Source: a virus | Length of the DNA: 37,794 bases | Reading direction: 5' to 3' (one strand) | Virus record (IMG/VR): IMGVR_UViG_3300044641_000295 | Span: 1-37,794 of that record | Shown: in pieces, positions 30,866-37,794 of the stretch | Layout: each line of letters opens with the position of its first letter | Position numbering within the stretch: position 1 is the stretch's first letter | Notes under the pieces: generated by a model | The model's database searches: none | The model's input: only the letters and a program-made list of their open reading frames with translations | What the model was told of the DNA's origin: nothing | Program-made: the position numbers and the translations under genes

Positions 30866-33072
30866 TGTGGCATCCCTTCCATTGGCGGCATTGGCTCCAT
30901 AGGCTGCGGTGCTTCAGGCATGCCCTCCATGCCAACGTCCATTTCTTGACCAGGCATTTCGGGAATCCCGTTCAACTGACCGTTGGACTCCATTGCGGCC
31001 GCGACCACACCCATTGCAATGTCTTGAATCTGCTGCTCGTTCATGCCAGCCTGTGTGGCCGAGATGCGTTGTGTCTCGGCCTGGTATGCTTTGATCTCAG
31101 CTTCGTAGTCCTTGCGGCGCTGCTCTTGCACCTCAATGGACTTGCCCACGTTCTTGATCATCTGGTGCATCTGCTCCATCTCTTGACCCATCGCCTCGAT
31201 CTGCTGCTCGGCAGCCTGCAACTCGGGCGACTTGTCGTCGTCGGCCATGATCTTGGGGTCGATGGTCTTGGCAAACCGCTTGGCCATCTCTTGAGCGCCT
31301 GGCCAGTCCATGTTCTTGACGAACAAATCGCCAGCAACTTGCCACAACTGGGGGTTGCCTTGCAGCAACTGAGCCATTGCCTCCAAAGCCTCTTGGCGTT
31401 TGGTGGCGTAGCCGGGACCAGTGACAGCCACAACATCGTACTTGCCAACGCTGGGGTTGTAGATTTTCTCAAGCACAATGCCGTTCTCATCCCTGATCTC
31501 GTTGATCGGCATTGGCTGCTCGGGGTTGATCTTGACCATTTCCGTTTCGCCGTCTTCGCCAATGATCCTGGCGATGCGCTGCGTGTCGTAAATCTTGGGG
31601 ATCAGGTCAACCAGTTGACGCGCCACATGGCGAACGCCTCGGGCCAAGTTGTCACCGTAGTGGTACGTGCCCACATCACCCTCACGCTGGCGGGCCAGAA
31701 TAGCTTTGCCAGAGCGTTCGTTGGAACCCATGCCAAGCGATGCGTTGTACTGGCCTGTCGTGGCCTTGATGTCTTCAGCAGCGCCTGCCTTGGCTTGCAG
31801 CAGCCCGCTGGAGGCCATTGGCGGCTGTGCCCGCTGGGGCAGTGGCAACACCGCGCCTTGGCCGTCTGTAACGTCTGGATTGACTTCCAGATACGGCCAG
31901 TTCTGGGTGTTGGCCGTCTTCCACTTCTCTTCGTAGCCCTCAAACTGGCCACCGTAGCCAATGAACGGCGCTTTGGGGGCCAGCGCCAGCATCTCGGCCT
32001 CTTGCGACACCCAGTAGTTGTACATGCGCTGGGCGTCCTTGGCGTTTCGCACCAGGCCCGACACGTACAAGCGGCCATCGACCTCGAATTCGTTGCCGAC
32101 AATGCGGATCACCGGAATCCACTTGCCCGCCCACTCGCGCTCTTCAAGAATGTCGTAGCCGTTGATCTTGCAGTACTTGACCTTTGGGCGGTCAGCCTCG
32201 CGGCTGCGCTTGGGCTTGCCGTACACAAGGCGCAGCTCTTTGTCTTCAGGTGTGCCCTCAAACGCTGTCTGTCCACCGGGGTACAGGTTCAACGTAGCTG
32301 GGTCAAAGTCGATGTAGTAGTAATCCGCGATGCGTATCGTGTCTTCATTGAGCCAGTTAGAGATCGACTGGTCGCCAACACCCAGCGACTGAAGCGTCGA
32401 GATGGGTGTCGAGTCTGGGTACATGCGCTCGTACTCCTCTCGGGTGACATCTTCGGTAATGAAGCACCACTTGGCATCCGCGCCTGTTGGGTCTTGGATC
32501 GTGGGGTCCATGTAGACGCTGAACGAGTTACGGACCCGGCCAATCTTGATGTCTTGGTCAAACGTGTTGTCGTCGCAATACTCGGTCAGCAGGCGAATGT
32601 AACCCTCGCCAAAAGACACCTGGTTCTCGCAGGCAGTGTCGTAAGCCACGTCAGCATCGCTGATGTACTCGATGTGCCGGATCATGCCGTTGAAGACCTC
32701 GGCAACCTTCACGTCTGCCTTGTCGTCAACGGGGATCACTTTAGCGCCAGGGCGGTTTTGCCGCTGGTCGTTGGTGACCTGGTGGACGTGCTGGGGCAGT
32801 TTGTTGATGGTCAGCGTGGGGCGGGCGTTGATTGTTTGACCCTGCACTGCACCACGGGTGGCCAGCACATCGGCGGGCCACTGCCAGTGGTTGTCGGGCG
32901 ATCCGGCGTAGAACCGCAGGTCGTCGATCTCGTCTTCACGGCTTTCGGCATAGCAAGAAACCGCCATATCAAGGCGTGATCGGGCAATTGCCAGAATATC
33001 GGAGGCGCTATTCTTGGGCTTACCGCCGTTTGCCACAGCAGCAGCGGCAACCATGCCAGTTGGGTCAGCCAT
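30862..33072 (-). CDS. Portal protein, P22 gp1-like, 736 aa
   Basis: N-terminal region: SASDILAIARSRLDMAVSCY, then DDLRFYAGSPDNHWQWP and NKLPQHVHQVTNDQRQNRP, the recognisable P22-like portal motifs. The mid part holds the clip and wing region. The C-terminus ends in a Gln/Glu coiled coil (EQQIEAMGQEMEQMHQM) and a Met/Pro/Gly-rich tail, like the P22 portal barrel. The length is close to the P22 portal. It is the DNA gate and terminase dock. It overlaps the co-chaperonin-like gene by eight bases. Confidence 0.93.
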   Translation of the reverse strand: MADPTGMVAAAAVANGGKPKNSASDILAIARSRLDMAVSCYAESREDEIDDLRFYAGSPDNHWQWPADVLATRGAVQGQTINARPTLTINKLPQHVHQVTNDQRQNRPGAKVIPVDDKADVKVAEVFNGMIRHIEYISDADVAYDTACENQVSFGEGYIRLLTEYCDDNTFDQDIKIGRVRNSFSVYMDPTIQDPTGADAKWCFITEDVTREEYERMYPDSTPISTLQSLGVGDQSISNWLNEDTIRIADYYYIDFDPATLNLYPGGQTAFEGTPEDKELRLVYGKPKRSREADRPKVKYCKINGYDILEEREWAGKWIPVIRIVGNEFEVDGRLYVSGLVRNAKDAQRMYNYWVSQEAEMLALAPKAPFIGYGGQFEGYEEKWKTANTQNWPYLEVNPDVTDGQGAVLPLPQRAQPPMASSGLLQAKAGAAEDIKATTGQYNASLGMGSNERSGKAILARQREGDVGTYHYGDNLARGVRHVARQLVDLIPKIYDTQRIARIIGEDGETEMVKINPEQPMPINEIRDENGIVLEKIYNPSVGKYDVVAVTGPGYATKRQEALEAMAQLLQGNPQLWQVAGDLFVKNMDWPGAQEMAKRFAKTIDPKIMADDDKSPELQAAEQQIEAMGQEMEQMHQMIKNVGKSIEVQEQRRKDYEAEIKAYQAETQRISATQAGMNEQQIQDIAMGVVAAAMESNGQLNGIPEMPGQEMDVGMEGMPEAPQPMEPMPPMEGMPQ

Positions 33073-33307
33073 TCAGGACTCCTAGTACGTGAGGTTCGCG
33101 CATCACGACATATTCTTTGCCGCCGTGCGTGAATTCTTGCCCTACGCCAAAGTACAGGTGGTCGCCCACCTTCAAGTCTTTGCAATCAGGGCCAGCGGAC
33201 ACAACTATACCCGTTTCCTGCTTTTCAGTCGAAAGTAGCTCCAAAAACGCGTGTTTTTCGACATCCACCTCAATAATTAGGCAGTTTTGCATGGCCTTTA
33301 AAGTCAT
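33065..33307 (-). CDS. GroES-like co-chaperonin (Cpn10 fold), 80 aa
   Basis: The C-terminal pattern GIVVSAGPDCKDLKVGDHLY followed by GGKEYVVMREPHVLGVL matches the GroES/Cpn10 beta-barrel ending (VGDxVxF, EYVVMxExxVLGVL). A shorter mobile-loop region is visible near 25-35. It is about 15 residues shorter than bacterial GroES. It sits next to portal and terminase, so it may help the host GroEL fold capsid or portal, as T4 gp31 does. Confidence 0.75.
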   Translation of the reverse strand: MTLKAMQNCLIIEVDVEKHAFLELLSTEKQETGIVVSAGPDCKDLKVGDHLYFGVGQEFTHGGKEYVVMREPHVLGVLNG

Positions 33308-33468
33308 TTTTTGTCTTTCTTGGCAGTCTTAGCAGACTCTTTAAAGTCTTTGGCCGTTGGCGCTGCCTTGGAGCCGGGCTTGTTCATCTTTTCACCAGAA
33401 CCGGCCTTGATGCGGGCCTGCTTAGCATGAATTGCGGCGTATAAGCCTGGGCTACCGGGTTTTTTCAT
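33304..33468 (-). CDS. Lys-rich small protein, 54 aa
   Basis: Coupled on both sides by ATGA overlaps (33304-33307 and 33465-33468). Sequence starts MKKPGSPGLYAAIHAKQARI and ends with a Lys/Ala stretch (KESAKTAKKDKK). A similar peptide is common beside phage terminase and portal genes. It is probably unstructured and may bind DNA. Too short for most callers, but the double coupling is convincing. Confidence 0.75.
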   Translation of the reverse strand: MKKPGSPGLYAAIHAKQARIKAGSGEKMNKPGSKAAPTAKDFKESAKTAKKDKK

Positions 33469-33962
33469 TTGTGTGCTCCAACAGCAAGGTTTAAAGCATC
33501 ATCGCCCAAAAACTGAGCAACGTCGCGGCATAAATTGTAAAAATCGTCAAACTCAAAGTCTGATTTCATGCGGTTAATGGCTTGGCAAACCAAAATCGTG
33601 TTCTCGGGAGTGTACCCAACATTGCTGTCAATACGCTCAATCGACACTGTATTAAGTTTTCCAGCTTCTAAGGTCATTAAACGACCACTGTACGCACAAA
33701 CATTGGCTTGCGTGTTCCAGCAATTTACAACATCCGCAATGTCAAGGTCAAACAATTGTTGGCGTTTAGCAGCACTTTTCTTGGCGTTTTGCAAAAACAC
33801 TTTTGCGCGGCCCTCAATAGTGGAATTTTGCTTTGCCCGTGAACGAAGATTGCCCTCAGTGCAGCAATCTTTGCACCAACTATGAAGGCCATCTGGTGTT
33901 AGGTGGTGCTTAAAAAACAAACTTTGAGGTTTGTCTGTTTTGCACTTAAAGCACGTTTTCAT
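33465..33962 (-). CDS. HNH-like endonuclease with zinc fingers, 165 aa
   Basis: ATG at 33962 overlaps the terminase stop (ATGA). N-terminal CFKCKTDKP and CKDCC give a zinc knuckle. The HNH-type core is CAYSGRLMTLEAGKLNTVSI followed by ERIDSNVGYTPENTILVC and NRMKSDF. It is typical of small free-standing homing or accessory HNH nucleases near terminases. It may help packaging (as HNH proteins do beside large terminases) or be selfish. It is coupled to both neighbours. Confidence 0.85.
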   Translation of the reverse strand: MKTCFKCKTDKPQSLFFKHHLTPDGLHSWCKDCCTEGNLRSRAKQNSTIEGRAKVFLQNAKKSAAKRQQLFDLDIADVVNCWNTQANVCAYSGRLMTLEAGKLNTVSIERIDSNVGYTPENTILVCQAINRMKSDFEFDDFYNLCRDVAQFLGDDALNLAVGAHK

Positions 33963-35485
33963 GACCCCATCCAAGATGCTGATGAGCCTCGATCAATGCT
34001 GATCGTGCGCGTTACATTGCGCGGATTGTACTCCCGCGAGGCCACAGGGTACGCAAACGTGAGCGCAATAGCGTCCGCAGCGTCAGGCGATGCCACGCCC
34101 CTCGCTTTCATGTCTTTTTTCGACTCCAAAAAGATCGAACCCTTGGAGTCTGGCTTCATCATAGGCGAGATCAGGTCGGTTTTCAAGAACCTGTCGGTCG
34201 GAATGCTGGCCGATTTGAGCCAATCCTTCATCTTGCCCCACATCTCGGCGCGTTTGTTGCCGTACATGGCGGGGTTGGCCGACTTCCAGCCAAAGTTAAC
34301 GCCCTTGATCTTGTAGCGCTGCTCTTTTAGCCGGTCCACGACGCCTGCCCCCAGCCCGCCCTCGTCAATAAACACCATCGCTGGCTTGTATTCCTCGATA
34401 GCCTCGATGATGTAGCCCACCACCGTCATGGTGTCGTCGCCCCGGTGCCGGATGATGCGCGTGATGTCCCGCCCCTGCCGCACAGCGATCACCGTGGCAT
34501 CTGCCCCGAACCGCGCCGGGTCCACCCCGATCACGACAGGTGCTGACGGGTCTTTGTACTGTGGCCGTTTCATGGCGTCGTCCACCACCATGCTGGAGAT
34601 GAACTGGTCGTCGCCAATGTTAGGAAACTCGCCGTACACCTCGACGTGCGCCTGTGATGAGTCTGGTCCGTATTCGTCGATGATCTGCTGGTAGACCTGC
34701 TTGTCCGTGCCCTCGACTGTACGGGCGTCCACCACCTTGGTGTCCCAGAACTCCCGTTTGCTGTGGAAGGTTTCGTAGAAGTACCCCGTGTTGCGTCGTG
34801 GGTTGCTAAACGCCAGCCAGAACCGGTTAGGTGTGTTCTCGGTAAAGAAACCTGCCGTCACCGCCCAGATCGCGTCTGCGATACCACTGGCCTCGTCAAA
34901 GATCACCATCACACCGTCGAAGTTGTGTACGCCAGCGTACGCGTCCGGGTTCTCCTCTGACCACAGCCGCCCCTCAACGCCCCAATACCGTGTGCCCTTC
35001 TTTAGGTCGCGCTCGACCAACTCGGTCAGCCACTTGGCTGGCATCAACCTAGTGGCTGACACCTCGAACCAATGGCTGTTCAAGCTCATGGCCAGCCACT
35101 TGGTGATCTCGGCCCATGTTACCGACCTTAATTGAGACTCTGAGTTAGCCGACACGATGGTGGTCGAGCCGATCCGCGTGGACAGCATCCAGATCACGAT
35201 CCATGACACCAGTGCCGACTTGCCGATACCCCGGCCAGACGAGACTGCGTGGCGCAGGGTGTCAAAGTCCACTTGGCCTTTGTTTGCTTTGATGTGGTCG
35301 GCTATGTTTTGTAGCACCTCGCGCTGCCATTTACGCGGTCCGGTGAAATGCTCCAGTGGCGTGCCCTGCTGCCCCCAAGGGAACGTGTACATCACAAACG
35401 CCAGCGGGTTGTCTTTGAGTTGCGGCGTCCAAAGCCTGGCCATTAGCTCCTGTTCGTCTTCAGCCGAATAGATGGTTGCTTGCAT
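33959..35485 (-). CDS. Terminase large subunit, 508 aa
   Basis: Walker A SSGRGIGKS (82-90) and Walker B VMVIFDEAS (192-200) give the packaging ATPase. The RNase-H-like nuclease domain shows VDPARFGAD (321-329), DEGGLGAGVVD (374-384) and PDAADAIAL near the end. It pumps DNA into the head through the portal. Its start overlaps the stop of the small aromatic ORF (TAATG) and its stop overlaps the HNH gene. Confidence 0.95.
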   Translation of the reverse strand: MQATIYSAEDEQELMARLWTPQLKDNPLAFVMYTFPWGQQGTPLEHFTGPRKWQREVLQNIADHIKANKGQVDFDTLRHAVSSGRGIGKSALVSWIVIWMLSTRIGSTTIVSANSESQLRSVTWAEITKWLAMSLNSHWFEVSATRLMPAKWLTELVERDLKKGTRYWGVEGRLWSEENPDAYAGVHNFDGVMVIFDEASGIADAIWAVTAGFFTENTPNRFWLAFSNPRRNTGYFYETFHSKREFWDTKVVDARTVEGTDKQVYQQIIDEYGPDSSQAHVEVYGEFPNIGDDQFISSMVVDDAMKRPQYKDPSAPVVIGVDPARFGADATVIAVRQGRDITRIIRHRGDDTMTVVGYIIEAIEEYKPAMVFIDEGGLGAGVVDRLKEQRYKIKGVNFGWKSANPAMYGNKRAEMWGKMKDWLKSASIPTDRFLKTDLISPMMKPDSKGSIFLESKKDMKARGVASPDAADAIALTFAYPVASREYNPRNVTRTISIDRGSSASWMGS

Positions 35486-35688
35486 TAGTAATCCTCAACC
35501 ACAGGCGCGCCAACTGAACACGGCTGACGGTAGTCAGGCCATTTGCGGTCAGGGTGCATGTCAAGCCACATTGAGGCATGGCAAATGTCAATAAAGTGGT
35601 ATTCCCAACGGCCTCCGTACCAACGGCGATACCAACGAAAATTTTTAAAGTATTGTTTAACCCAAAAAGTTTTAAAAAAGTTACGCAT
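35485..35688 (-). CDS. Small aromatic-rich protein, 67 aa
   Basis: Unusually rich in Trp, Tyr, Phe, His and Arg (FFKTFWVKQYFKNFRWYRRW). It starts at 35688, one base past the small-terminase stop, and ends overlapping the large terminase. Similar aromatic/basic mini-proteins occur between the terminase genes of aquatic phages. Function is unknown. Confidence 0.6.
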   Translation of the reverse strand: MRNFFKTFWVKQYFKNFRWYRRWYGGRWEYHFIDICHASMWLDMHPDRKWPDYRQPCSVGAPVVEDY

Positions 35689-36096
35689 TTATTTTGCTTC
35701 CACGTCGGTGACGTCAATGACGGGCGCGGCCCGTTTAGCTGCCTCGGCCAGCGCCCCCGTGATGGAGATGCGTTGCTCGACGTCCACAGTGATGGCCTGC
35801 TTGGCGACCCAGCCGTGCTGGTGCTTTAAGACCTCAAGCGCCATCTTAGCGTCGCCGTCAAGCGCGGCGTTCCTCAAAATGGTGGCCATCTCCGTCTCGC
35901 CGTCGGCTTTGCCTTTTTGCGCTGCCATCTCAGCGATGGGGTCCAGCACACACAGTTGTCGGTACTCAGCGGGGAGCAGTCCAGCGGCGAGGGCAAGCGA
36001 GTCGCCTTTGAGGCCGATCTTGGCTGCGTCGTAGATGCGGTTAAGCGTGGCCTCCGTGGCCTTCACTTCGCGGATTGATAAAGGTAATGATCTCAT
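35689..36096 (-). CDS. Putative small terminase subunit, 135 aa
   Basis: Helical, with LKGDSLALAAGLLPAEYRQLC near residue 29 looking like a helix-turn-helix DNA-binding region, then DPIAEMAAQKGKADGETEM and ALEVLKHQHGWVAKQAITVD. I recall this family as the protein before large terminase in several short-tailed aquatic phages. It is the first gene of the late operon. Its exact identity as small terminase is inferred from position and helices. Confidence 0.7.
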   Translation of the reverse strand: MRSLPLSIREVKATEATLNRIYDAAKIGLKGDSLALAAGLLPAEYRQLCVLDPIAEMAAQKGKADGETEMATILRNAALDGDAKMALEVLKHQHGWVAKQAITVDVEQRISITGALAEAAKRAAPVIDVTDVEAK

Positions 36097-36124
36097 TTGA
36101 GCCGCCAGTTAATTGCGTGAGTGC

Positions 36125-36130
36125 ATTGTA
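36125..36130 (-). promoter_or_regulatory. Possible -10 element for the late operon
   Basis: On the minus strand this reads TACAAT, a good -10, about 30 bases before the first late ATG at 36096. The -35 position falls in an A/T run (AT-rich tract 36134-36156) with no clear TTGACA. It could be UP-element assisted or activator-dependent. Confidence 0.35.
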
Positions 36131-36254
36131 GGCATTTTTTAAAAAATAAAAAATTGTTCGTGAACGCTACGTTTTTGCTAGGCCCTTTTGCTCGGCCCTA
36201 CCCCCTCCCCCTCTGCTCAAAGCCACCACCTGGTCAGTGTGTGCTTACTAACAT

Positions 36255-36280
36255 TTTGTGGACAATGTGGACAGTCCACA
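36255..36280. repeat. 26-base iteron with 15-base palindrome, copy 1
   Basis: Identical to 36358-36383, exactly 103 bases apart. Its right part, TGTGGAC A GTCCACA (36266-36280), is a perfect palindrome around a single base. Its left part contains TGTGGACAA, one mismatch from a reversed DnaA box. It looks like a protein-binding site. Confidence 0.75.
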
Positions 36281-36357
36281 AACAGCCGTCAGCCCTGGCA
36301 GTGCGCATGTACGTTTATCCAGTACTGTATGCAAACACACCACTGTATAAACTGTAG

Positions 36358-36383
36358 TTTGTGGACAATGTGGACAGTCCACA
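36358..36383. repeat. 26-base iteron with 15-base palindrome, copy 2
   Basis: Perfect copy of 36255-36280 at a distance of 103 bases, close to ten helical turns, so both sites face the same side of the DNA. The palindrome here is 36369-36383. Confidence 0.75.
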
Positions 36384-36447
36384 TTTAGGTTAGTGCCTAC
36401 TAACTTAAACTTAGCGCTAGATCACGCGGCGCTGTGGGCGCGGTGAC

Positions 36448-36467
36448 TTGTGGACACTGTGGACAGT
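36448..36467. repeat. Partial third iteron
   Basis: Matches the first 20 iteron bases from TTGTGGACA on with one mismatch, but the palindromic right half is replaced by TTTGGACAA. It may be a weaker binding site of the same protein. Confidence 0.55.
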
Positions 36468-36686
36468 TTGGACAAGCAATTAAATTCGCTAGACCCTAAT
36501 TGCCTATTTTTTAAGCAGTTATTTTTTGTGAACTGTAACTCTCATAGTCCACAATATCCACAAACCCCTACAACCCGCATGAATAGGGGCTCGCCACGTG
36601 GACACCGCCCGCGCTTTCACGCTGCCCACAATCTGCCCACATTGCCCACAGTTACACTTTGTTACAAATATCTTTACAAACAGCGC

Positions 36687-36714
36687 TTGACACTGCAAGG
36701 AAATCACTTACACT
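36687..36714 (+). promoter_or_regulatory. Sigma-70-like early promoter
   Basis: Perfect -35 TTGACA (36687-36692), 16-base spacer, -10 TACACT (36709-36714). The predicted start near 36721 is only about 14 bases before the first rightward ATG, which has no Shine-Dalgarno. It is the best candidate for driving the whole early module through the contig join. Confidence 0.7.
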
Positions 36715-36734
36715 AGATACATCAGCAACCAACC

Positions 36735-36911
36735 ATGAAAGTACTGTATATGACCAACCAACAACAACGCGAAGAATTGTTCCAACTAGTAGCGCTGGCG
36801 CGCGAACAGCGCGAAAAAACAGCGCGCATTGAAGATCTGATCGGCAATGTGCTGTTTTCTGTTTTAGGCGCGTGTGTGCTGTACACGATCGTGCTTTGGG
36901 CTACCCGCTAA
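36735..36911 (+). CDS. Small tail-anchored membrane protein, 58 aa
   Basis: Polar N-terminal helix (NQQQREELFQLVALAREQRE) followed by one transmembrane helix (VLFSVLGACVLYTIVLWA). It starts at ATG 36735 just behind the promoter (36750 is an alternative). The ribosome-binding site is absent or very weak, so initiation may use the very short leader. An early membrane protein could act on the host envelope or on superinfection (inference). Confidence 0.6.
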   Translation: MKVLYMTNQQQREELFQLVALAREQREKTARIEDLIGNVLFSVLGACVLYTIVLWATR

Positions 36912-36963
36912 CTAAAACCCGCGCGGCTAGCCGGCCGCGCTACCAACTAAAGGACCAAAAACC

Positions 36964-37059
36964 ATGAAACAGTTTTTTATCGATCTTTTCCATGCCGCGC
37001 TGTTTGCTGCGTGCATCGGCGCGCCGTTTGCCGGTTTCTTTTACTTTTATGGGGCTTAA
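36964..37059 (+). CDS. 31-aa membrane micro-protein
   Basis: ATG at 36964 with AAAGGA (36949-36954) upstream. The 31 residues (from MKQFFIDLFHAALFAACIGA to a Phe/Tyr-rich end) form one hydrophobic helix. It ends one base before the next gene. Small size but good ribosome-binding site and tight spacing support it. Confidence 0.6.
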   Translation: MKQFFIDLFHAALFAACIGAPFAGFFYFYGA

Positions 37060-37060
37060 C

Positions 37061-37794
37061 ATGAGCAATAAATTTTTGGGCTTTATCGCATATGAGGGCC
37101 CTTCGGAAATCGACGGCGCGCCTATCGTGGTCATTGTTAACAAAATTGACAGCGATAGCGAAAACGAAAAAACCGGCGCGCTTGTACAAACTTTCATTAT
37201 CCGGTCCGATATCGCGCCTACCGACGCGCTTAAAACCGGCGCCGACGCGTCAATTTGTGGGGATTGCGTGCACCGGCCGATTGTGGCAAACGAAACCGGC
37301 GAAGCCCCATGTTATGTAAACGTCGGCCGGTCCGTCTTATCGGTTTTTAACGCATATAAGCGCGGCCGATATACAAAAGCGGATCCGGCCACAATCGCGC
37401 GCGCCCTGGCGGGCAAAATTGTGCGCTTAGGCACCTATGGGGACCCATTCGCGGCGCCGGTCCGCATGTGGGCCCAAATCACACGCTACGCGGCCGGGCG
37501 CCGTGGGTACACTCACCAATGGCAAAACCCGCGCTTTGATGCGGCCGCATGGGCGCCGTTGGTTATGGCTAGCGCGGACAGCATCGATCAGGCCGCGCGC
37601 GCTAATTTAATGGGTATGCGCGTTTTCCGGGTTTCTGTAGGCGTCGATCGTCAACCTGGCGAAACGATTTGCCCCGCTAGCGCTGAGGGTGGCAAAAAAT
37701 CCACATGCGCCAAATGCACATTGTGCGCGGGTACAAGCATACAAGCGCGCGATATCGTTATAGCGGACCACGCCACCGGCCACCAAAAGCGCGT
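37061..37794 (+). CDS. Cysteine-rich conserved phage protein, N-terminal part (continues at 2-184)
   Basis: Joined to 2-184 across the contig ends, this gives a 251-aa protein. ASICGDCVHRP (Cys66, Cys69) is followed by PCYVNVGR (Cys84), RGRYTKADP, VRLGTYGDPFAAP near 122-133, YTHQWQNPRF near 150-159, and then CPAS (Cys204) and CAKCTLC (216-222). Seven Cys in CxxC-type spacing suggest a metal or Fe-S cofactor. I recall an uncharacterised phage family of this kind (possibly DUF7227), found in early regions; the name is unconfirmed. It is not part of the virion set. The DNA is extremely rich in GC palindromes (a NotI and an AscI site lie inside). Confidence 0.75.
   Translation, partial: MSNKFLGFIAYEGPSEIDGAPIVVIVNKIDSDSENEKTGALVQTFIIRSDIAPTDALKTGADASICGDCVHRPIVANETGEAPCYVNVGRSVLSVFNAYKRGRYTKADPATIARALAGKIVRLGTYGDPFAAPVRMWAQITRYAAGRRGYTHQWQNPRFDAAAWAPLVMASADSIDQAARANLMGMRVFRVSVGVDRQPGETICPASAEGGKKSTCAKCTLCAGTSIQARDIVIADHATGHQKR
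37633..37794. repeat. Terminal repeat, right copy
   Basis: Duplicate of bases 1-162, with two substitutions (37759 t for c, 37762 a for t). See the left copy. It marks the point where the circular map closes. Confidence 0.9.

Larger units (their letters stand above)
36097..36734. other. Gene-free divergent control region, candidate origin of replication
   Basis: About 640 bases with no convincing ORF. It contains two perfect copies of a 26-base element (36255-36280 and 36358-36383), a third partial copy (36448-36467), inverted DnaA-box-like words such as ATATCCACA (36554-36562), and further CCCACA words near 36626-36652. AT-rich runs lie at 36134-36156 and 36497-36537. It separates the leftward late genes from the rightward early genes. 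Iterons plus AT-rich tracts next to a primase-helicase system suggest an origin and/or operator array. Confidence 0.55.

Noticed and set aside
30685-32979. Very long plus-strand ORF (764 codons) opposite the portal gene
   Set aside because: It is an antisense shadow produced by the portal gene's codon composition. The portal on the other strand has full family motifs, coupling to both neighbours and a clear start.
36255-36467. Possible CRISPR array
   Set aside because: Only two perfect and one partial repeat, with unequal spacing and no cas genes. The internal palindrome fits a binding site better.
36740-36749. AGTACTGTAT words (here and at 36321-36330) as LexA boxes
   Set aside because: Only the left half-site matches. 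The right half of the palindrome is missing at both places.
1-37794. Integrase, repressor or tRNA genes indicating a temperate phage
   Set aside because: I looked for tyrosine or serine recombinase motifs, Cro/CI-like HTH genes and cloverleaf sequences and recognised none. Absence by eye is not proof.

Overview
The window is the essentially complete genome of a tailed dsDNA phage with a P22-type virion plan (short-tailed podovirus). It carries a P22-like portal, scaffold, coat, tail accessory factor and DNA-stabilisation protein, ejection-type proteins and a pectate-lyase-fold tailspike, plus a phage replication set. The first 162 bases recur at the end (37633-37794) with two mismatches, and one gene reads in frame across the join. 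The contig is therefore probably a circular or circularly permuted genome of about 37.63 kb. No integrase, repressor, tRNA or rRNA was recognised. The protein style suggests a proteobacterial, perhaps freshwater betaproteobacterial, host; this is an inference from recall.

There are four transcription blocks. (1) From a TTGACA/TACACT promoter near 36.69 kb a rightward early module runs through the contig ends to 1336: two tiny membrane proteins, a cysteine-rich 251-aa protein split by the contig ends, and five small unknown ORFs. It ends at a hairpin shared with the next, converging block. (2) A leftward replication operon runs from 8556 to 1361: small ORF, Cas4-like DUF2800 nuclease, possible ssDNA-binding protein, PAPS-reductase-like PP-loop protein, family A DNA polymerase, primase-helicase. 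(3) A rightward block, 8653-12260, holds a VRR-NUC nuclease, an SNF2-type helicase and a chain of nine small genes, most coupled by ATGA overlaps. (4) A long leftward late operon, 36096-12220, runs from terminase subunits through co-chaperonin-like protein, portal, tail-fibre cassette, scaffold, coat, decoration-like proteins, tail factors, tailspike, ejection proteins and lysis genes. Two HNH homing-type endonucleases sit in the late block, one on the opposite strand.

Between 36.1 and 36.73 kb lies a gene-free divergent region. It holds a repeated 26-bp element containing a perfect 15-bp palindrome, DnaA-box-like sites and AT-rich tracts, and is my best candidate for a replication origin or early/late control region.

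The most unusual large-scale signal is compositional. The early module (about 36.7 kb to about 1.75 kb through the join) is packed with GC-rich palindromic hexamers, while the late genes have almost none. The switch falls inside the primase-helicase gene. Other points to check are an apparent ATA start codon on the gp10-like gene beside an HNH gene, and UUCG-loop hairpins that punctuate the coat/decoration genes.
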